From contig NC_080072.1 in NCBI RefSeq assembly GCF_949987535.1, positions 53,636,356 through 53,700,355 of the forward strand: DNA of 64,000 nucleotides, read 5' to 3'. Positions within the stretch are counted from its first letter, which is position 1; each line of letters begins with the position of its first letter. The stretch is from Balaenoptera acutorostrata (lineage: Eukaryota > Chordata > Mammalia > Artiodactyla > Balaenopteridae). The position numbers and the translations under genes are program-made. A model generated the notes under the pieces. The model searched no databases, had not been told where the DNA came from, and was given only the letters and a program-made list of their open reading frames with translations. Shown one piece after another: positions 60,880 to 64,000 of this stretch.

Positions 60880-61569
60880 GAAATGTAGATTTGCCTTAAA
60901 ATAAAAATACAGTGCTGATTGCTAAAAAGTTCTTTGTTAAAAAGAAACAAACAACCTAGGGATCAATTAAAAAAAAAAAGGAGCTCTTCATTGCATTAGG
61001 ATGTGCTATAATGAGCAAGACTCCAGACAAAATTAAATGTTTGCCAAACTACAATACAACACACTTTTTTAAAAATTAATTAATTAATTAATTTATTTTA
61101 TTTATTTAATTTTTGGCTGTGTTGGGTCTTCGCTGCTGCGTGCGGGCTTTCTCTAGTTGCGGCGAGCGGGGGCTACTCTTCGTTGCAATGCGCAGGTTTC
61201 TCATTGCGGTAGCTTCTCTTGTTGTGGAGCATGGGCTCTAGGCGCACGGGCTTCAGTAGTTGTGGCACGAGGTCTCAGTAGTTGTGGCTCGCGGGCTCTA
61301 GAGCGCAGGCTCAGTAGTTGTGGCACACGGGCTTAGTTGCTCTGCGGCATGTGGTATCTTCCCGGACCAGGACTTTAACCTGTGTCCCCTGCATTGGCAG
61401 GCGGATTCTTAACCACTGTGCCACCAGGGAAGCCCTACAACACACTTTTAACATCATTAAGTGTGAGTTATACTGCACCAGCAGAATAGTTTTTTTGACT
61501 GGCACTATAAAGCTAACTTTTAGAAAGAAAAAAAGACACCAAGTGTGAATAACAAATGGTGTAACTAAA
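60880..61569 (-). pseudogene. Probable 3'-UTR remainder of the FAM91A1 retrocopy
   Basis: After the relic stop codon unique sequence continues leftwards, interrupted by a SINE at 61069-61436 with clear duplicated flanks, then by the SINE/L1 composite that ends at 60879. The unique sequence resumes left of 58794. Being collinear with the retrocopy it is probably 3' UTR, but I could not locate the terminal polyA tract (a polyT here), so the left boundary is open. Confidence 0.5.
61069..61436 (-). repeat. CHR SINE in the FAM91A1 retrocopy
   Basis: Duplication acaacacactttt at 61057-61068 and 61437-61449. Confidence 0.92.
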
Positions 61570-63953
61570 TTACTGCAAATGAAGATTAGCAGTGAGAAGT
61601 GAGGAAGGTGATACTCTAAACCATTCTGATATGATGGCATCTCTAATTTACAAGAAGTAGAACTCCCGTATCAGCATAAGATGGTAACGTGGACTTGAAA
61701 AAGCTGGCCTCAGTGTGAATATCCAGTGTTGAAGCACCTTCCCTGAATGAGTGAACAAAGTTAAGGACACGTAGAGAGTATTTTATGCTGGAATGTCAAG
61801 AGTCTTTGAAGGCTTTCTTCTCTGCAAAAGTTGTATGTAGCAGTTTTCCTACAAACTTCTCATTTAATTCAGAGCTAAATGGTGGAATTTCAAAGCACAG
61901 CTTAAGAGAAAGCCAGTCACTTTTGTTGTGGCAACATCAGAGTTGTGTTTGTTGTTGAATCCGTTGTTGCTTCCTCAGTGACCATTTCACAGGATTCTTC
62001 ATTTGCTCTGAGCCAGAAGTTAAATACGATAAATCAGGTTCTCCTTTCTCATCAGAAGCATCATCAAGTTTTCTGTTTACACGTTGACTAGAAGCTTAGA
62101 TATGGTGACACATTCACAGAAATCCCTGCAAGCCCACTTTATTCCTTAATATTTTCAATGTTTTATGAACATCCATATTGATACAGCAAACTTTCCTTAT
62201 AGTTCTGTTTTAATCAAATGAAAAAGGTTTTTCTCATCCCGTCATTTAACATCTGAGCTAATCTGAAGTAGGAATTACTTCAGGATTATGACTCCAAAAC
62301 ATTATTAATACTCAGTATTAGCTCTGAAATATATCTGATGGTTTTTGAAGTCTTCTACCTTTGGCCAGTAAAAAAAATAGGGATCTGACTTCTGAGCAGT
62401 GGCTTCTGGATAACTGGTCTAATATTCTGAGGAGTACTATTGCTGATGGGCTGTATTCATTAATGAGAAGAGCCATGGAAACAAGCCATGTGTAATTTTG
62501 TTTAGAACTCTACTGTGAGTCACAGGGTCCGAATCAACAAGGCTCTCACACCTTTTAAGAGATTCAGAAGAAAACCATAATTGATTGTTCTGGCTATGTA
62601 GTTGTGTGACTATATCATTATTATGATGCAGAGACAGTATGGTGTTTCTCAGAGTGAGTGCCTGATCAAAATATCTCTGCAGTCTGCACTTTTTCTTCAT
62701 CAGTGTTTTGAACCTTTTCTAGTTCTGTAAGGAAGCTGTCCAGAGACTTACGTGAAAGTCTGCCAACTTTTGGTACGAGATCTCTCATCATTACAATGGA
62801 AAGTGTTCAGTCAAATAGGAAAGCAATATGCTTTGTGAGTCCTGTAGACAGATCCAAATTGCTTATACTGGCTGTGTCAGCTGGATCTTGACTATTTCTA
62901 TCAGTACCAGAGCTGACAAAACTTCGTTTCAGGACTCCTACTTTCCTTGCCATCTTTTTTTTTAAATTTAATTAAATTAATTAATTTATTTTGGTTGCAT
63001 CGGGTCCTAGTTGTGGCACGTGGGATCTTTGGTGAGGCACGCGGGATCTTCCGTTGCAGTGCACAGGCTTCTCTCTAGTTGTGGCGTGCAGGTTTTCTCT
63101 CTCCAGTTGTGGCCCGCGGGCTCCAGGGCACGTGGGCTCTGTAGTTTGCGGCATGTGGGCTCTCTCGTTGAAGCGTGTGAGCTCAGTTGTTGTGGTGCGC
63201 GGGTTTAGTTGCCCTGCGGCACATGGGATCTTAATTTCCCGACCAGGGATCGAACCCACATCCCCTGCATTGGAAGGTGGATTCTTTACCGCCGGACCAC
63301 CAGGGGAGTCCCTTTCATTGCCATCTTATATTGAATAAAAAGAGTATCTTTTGTGGATGGAAAGTACTTTTAAATCTTTTTGCAGATGGAATATTGCACC
63401 TTGATGAATGTACTTGCTGCACATTTATTACTTATATCTCTTCTTAGGAGCAAAGCCCAAACAGCAATACGTGGAAACATCCTTAGCCAGTGGTATGTCT
63501 ATCTCAAGGACATTTGCAAGCTCTGCAACATTAGTATGCTCATCTATTGAAAGAAATATAAAGTTTCAAAGTACTCACCTAGTCATCTTGAACTCAATTC
63601 ATTACAAAACCTTCAGGAGAATAAAATTCAGATATTGACACGTTCAAATAAATCCTTTGTTGTATAAACTATGTAGCATATTGTAATATAGGGATTCAGA
63701 GAGTTGAGTATATTTCTCAGGCAAAATGCACATCTTTATGTCATTTTTGAGATCTGACCAGCCTATACCACTCACCATGCCTCTTTGGCAGTTTCCACTA
63801 GCTTTATTGGTAGAAGATGTGACCATTCCTCAAATTTCAAAAAGAAAAAGTTTGATGATCTACACTGACCCATAATATCAATGTACTGCTATCTTTTTAT
63901 GCCAAGAAAACTTAGACAGTCAGCCCTAATAAAATTGGGCAATGAAGCATACC
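61570..63953 (-). pseudogene. FAM91A1: FAM91A1 processed pseudogene (CDS-derived part, exits window)
   Basis: Read on the minus strand, pieces in shifting frames match FAM91A1 in collinear order without introns: YASLPNF near 63940, LYYNMLHSLYNKGFI (63690-63644), SIDEHTNVAELANVLEIDIP (about 63555-63490), [16 protein letters not shown] (about 62890), RYFDQALTLRNTILSLHHNN (about 62680-62620), a REESLQ piece (about 61810), VLNFVHSFREGASTLDIHTE (about 61760-61700), and an end near the native stop at 61570. FAM91A1 is a Golgi adaptor that links golgins and the WDR11 complex for vesicle tethering. The copy has many stops and frameshifts and is split by a SINE at 62957-63313; another SINE begins at 63953, so the 5' part lies beyond the window. 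Lack of introns shows retroposition of a spliced mRNA by L1. It cannot encode a working protein. Confidence 0.9.
62957..63313 (-). repeat. CHR SINE splitting the FAM91A1 retrocopy
   Basis: Flanks ctttccttgccatctt (62941-62956) and ctttcattgccatctt (63312-63327); the pseudogene frame continues on both sides. Confidence 0.93.
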
Positions 63954-64000
63954 TTTTTTTTTGGCCACGCCAGGCGTCTTGTGGGATTTCAGTTCCCAGA
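63953..64000 (-). repeat. CHR-type SINE, cut by window end
   Basis: PolyT followed by tggccacgccaggcg and gggatttcagttcccaga; its right part lies outside the window. Confidence 0.75.

Noticed and set aside
1..64000. CRISPR arrays, operons or bacterial-type systems
   Set aside because: Spliced mammalian genes and retroelements throughout; the repeated units are SINEs with target duplications, not spaced direct repeats.

Overview
This is a window of a mammalian nuclear genome, most likely a cetacean (or at least a Cetacea/Hippo/Ruminant-clade animal). The strongest clue is about thirty copies of the tRNA-derived CHR SINE family, whose head reads like GGCTTCCCTGGTGGCGCAG. There are also young L1 elements, and I see no BovB or Bov-tA2 repeats, which a cow or sheep window of this size should contain. 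This taxonomic call is inference from repeats.

Gene layout: the last three coding exons of PAAF1 (+, 1761-8644), then a repeat-filled intergenic region (9-26 kb), then complete DNAJB13 (+, 26610-40533, 8 exons, 316 aa), then complete UCP2 on the opposite strand (CDS 47306-44509, 309 aa; 5' non-coding exon 2 at 49808-49964, exon 1 donor at 50789, CpG-rich promoter about 50.7-51.6 kb). DNAJB13 and UCP2 converge with about 3.5 kb between their polyA signals. The order PAAF1 - DNAJB13 - UCP2 matches human 11q13.4, where UCP3 follows; UCP3 is not reached here. All splice junctions of DNAJB13 and UCP2 are GT-AG and all coding exons join in frame, so both genes look intact.

The right end (51.6-64 kb) has no functional gene that I can see. 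It holds two oppositely oriented copies of one LTR family and a minus-strand processed pseudogene of FAM91A1 (about 61570-63953 for the CDS-derived part, leaving the window at the right), broken by stops, frameshifts and at least three SINE insertions. A 3'-UTR-like remainder continues to the left and is interrupted by a SINE that itself contains an L1, which contains two further SINEs.

The three genes do not form one pathway: PAAF1 is a proteasome-ATPase-associated WD40 protein, DNAJB13 a radial-spoke J-domain protein of motile cilia and sperm flagella, and UCP2 a mitochondrial inner-membrane carrier. The regulatory signals worth attention are an RFX-type X-box and a ZNF143-like motif just upstream of DNAJB13, and the conserved 36-codon upstream ORF in UCP2 exon 2. 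I found no previously undescribed biological system; the unusual content is mostly nested retroelement history and pseudogene decay.
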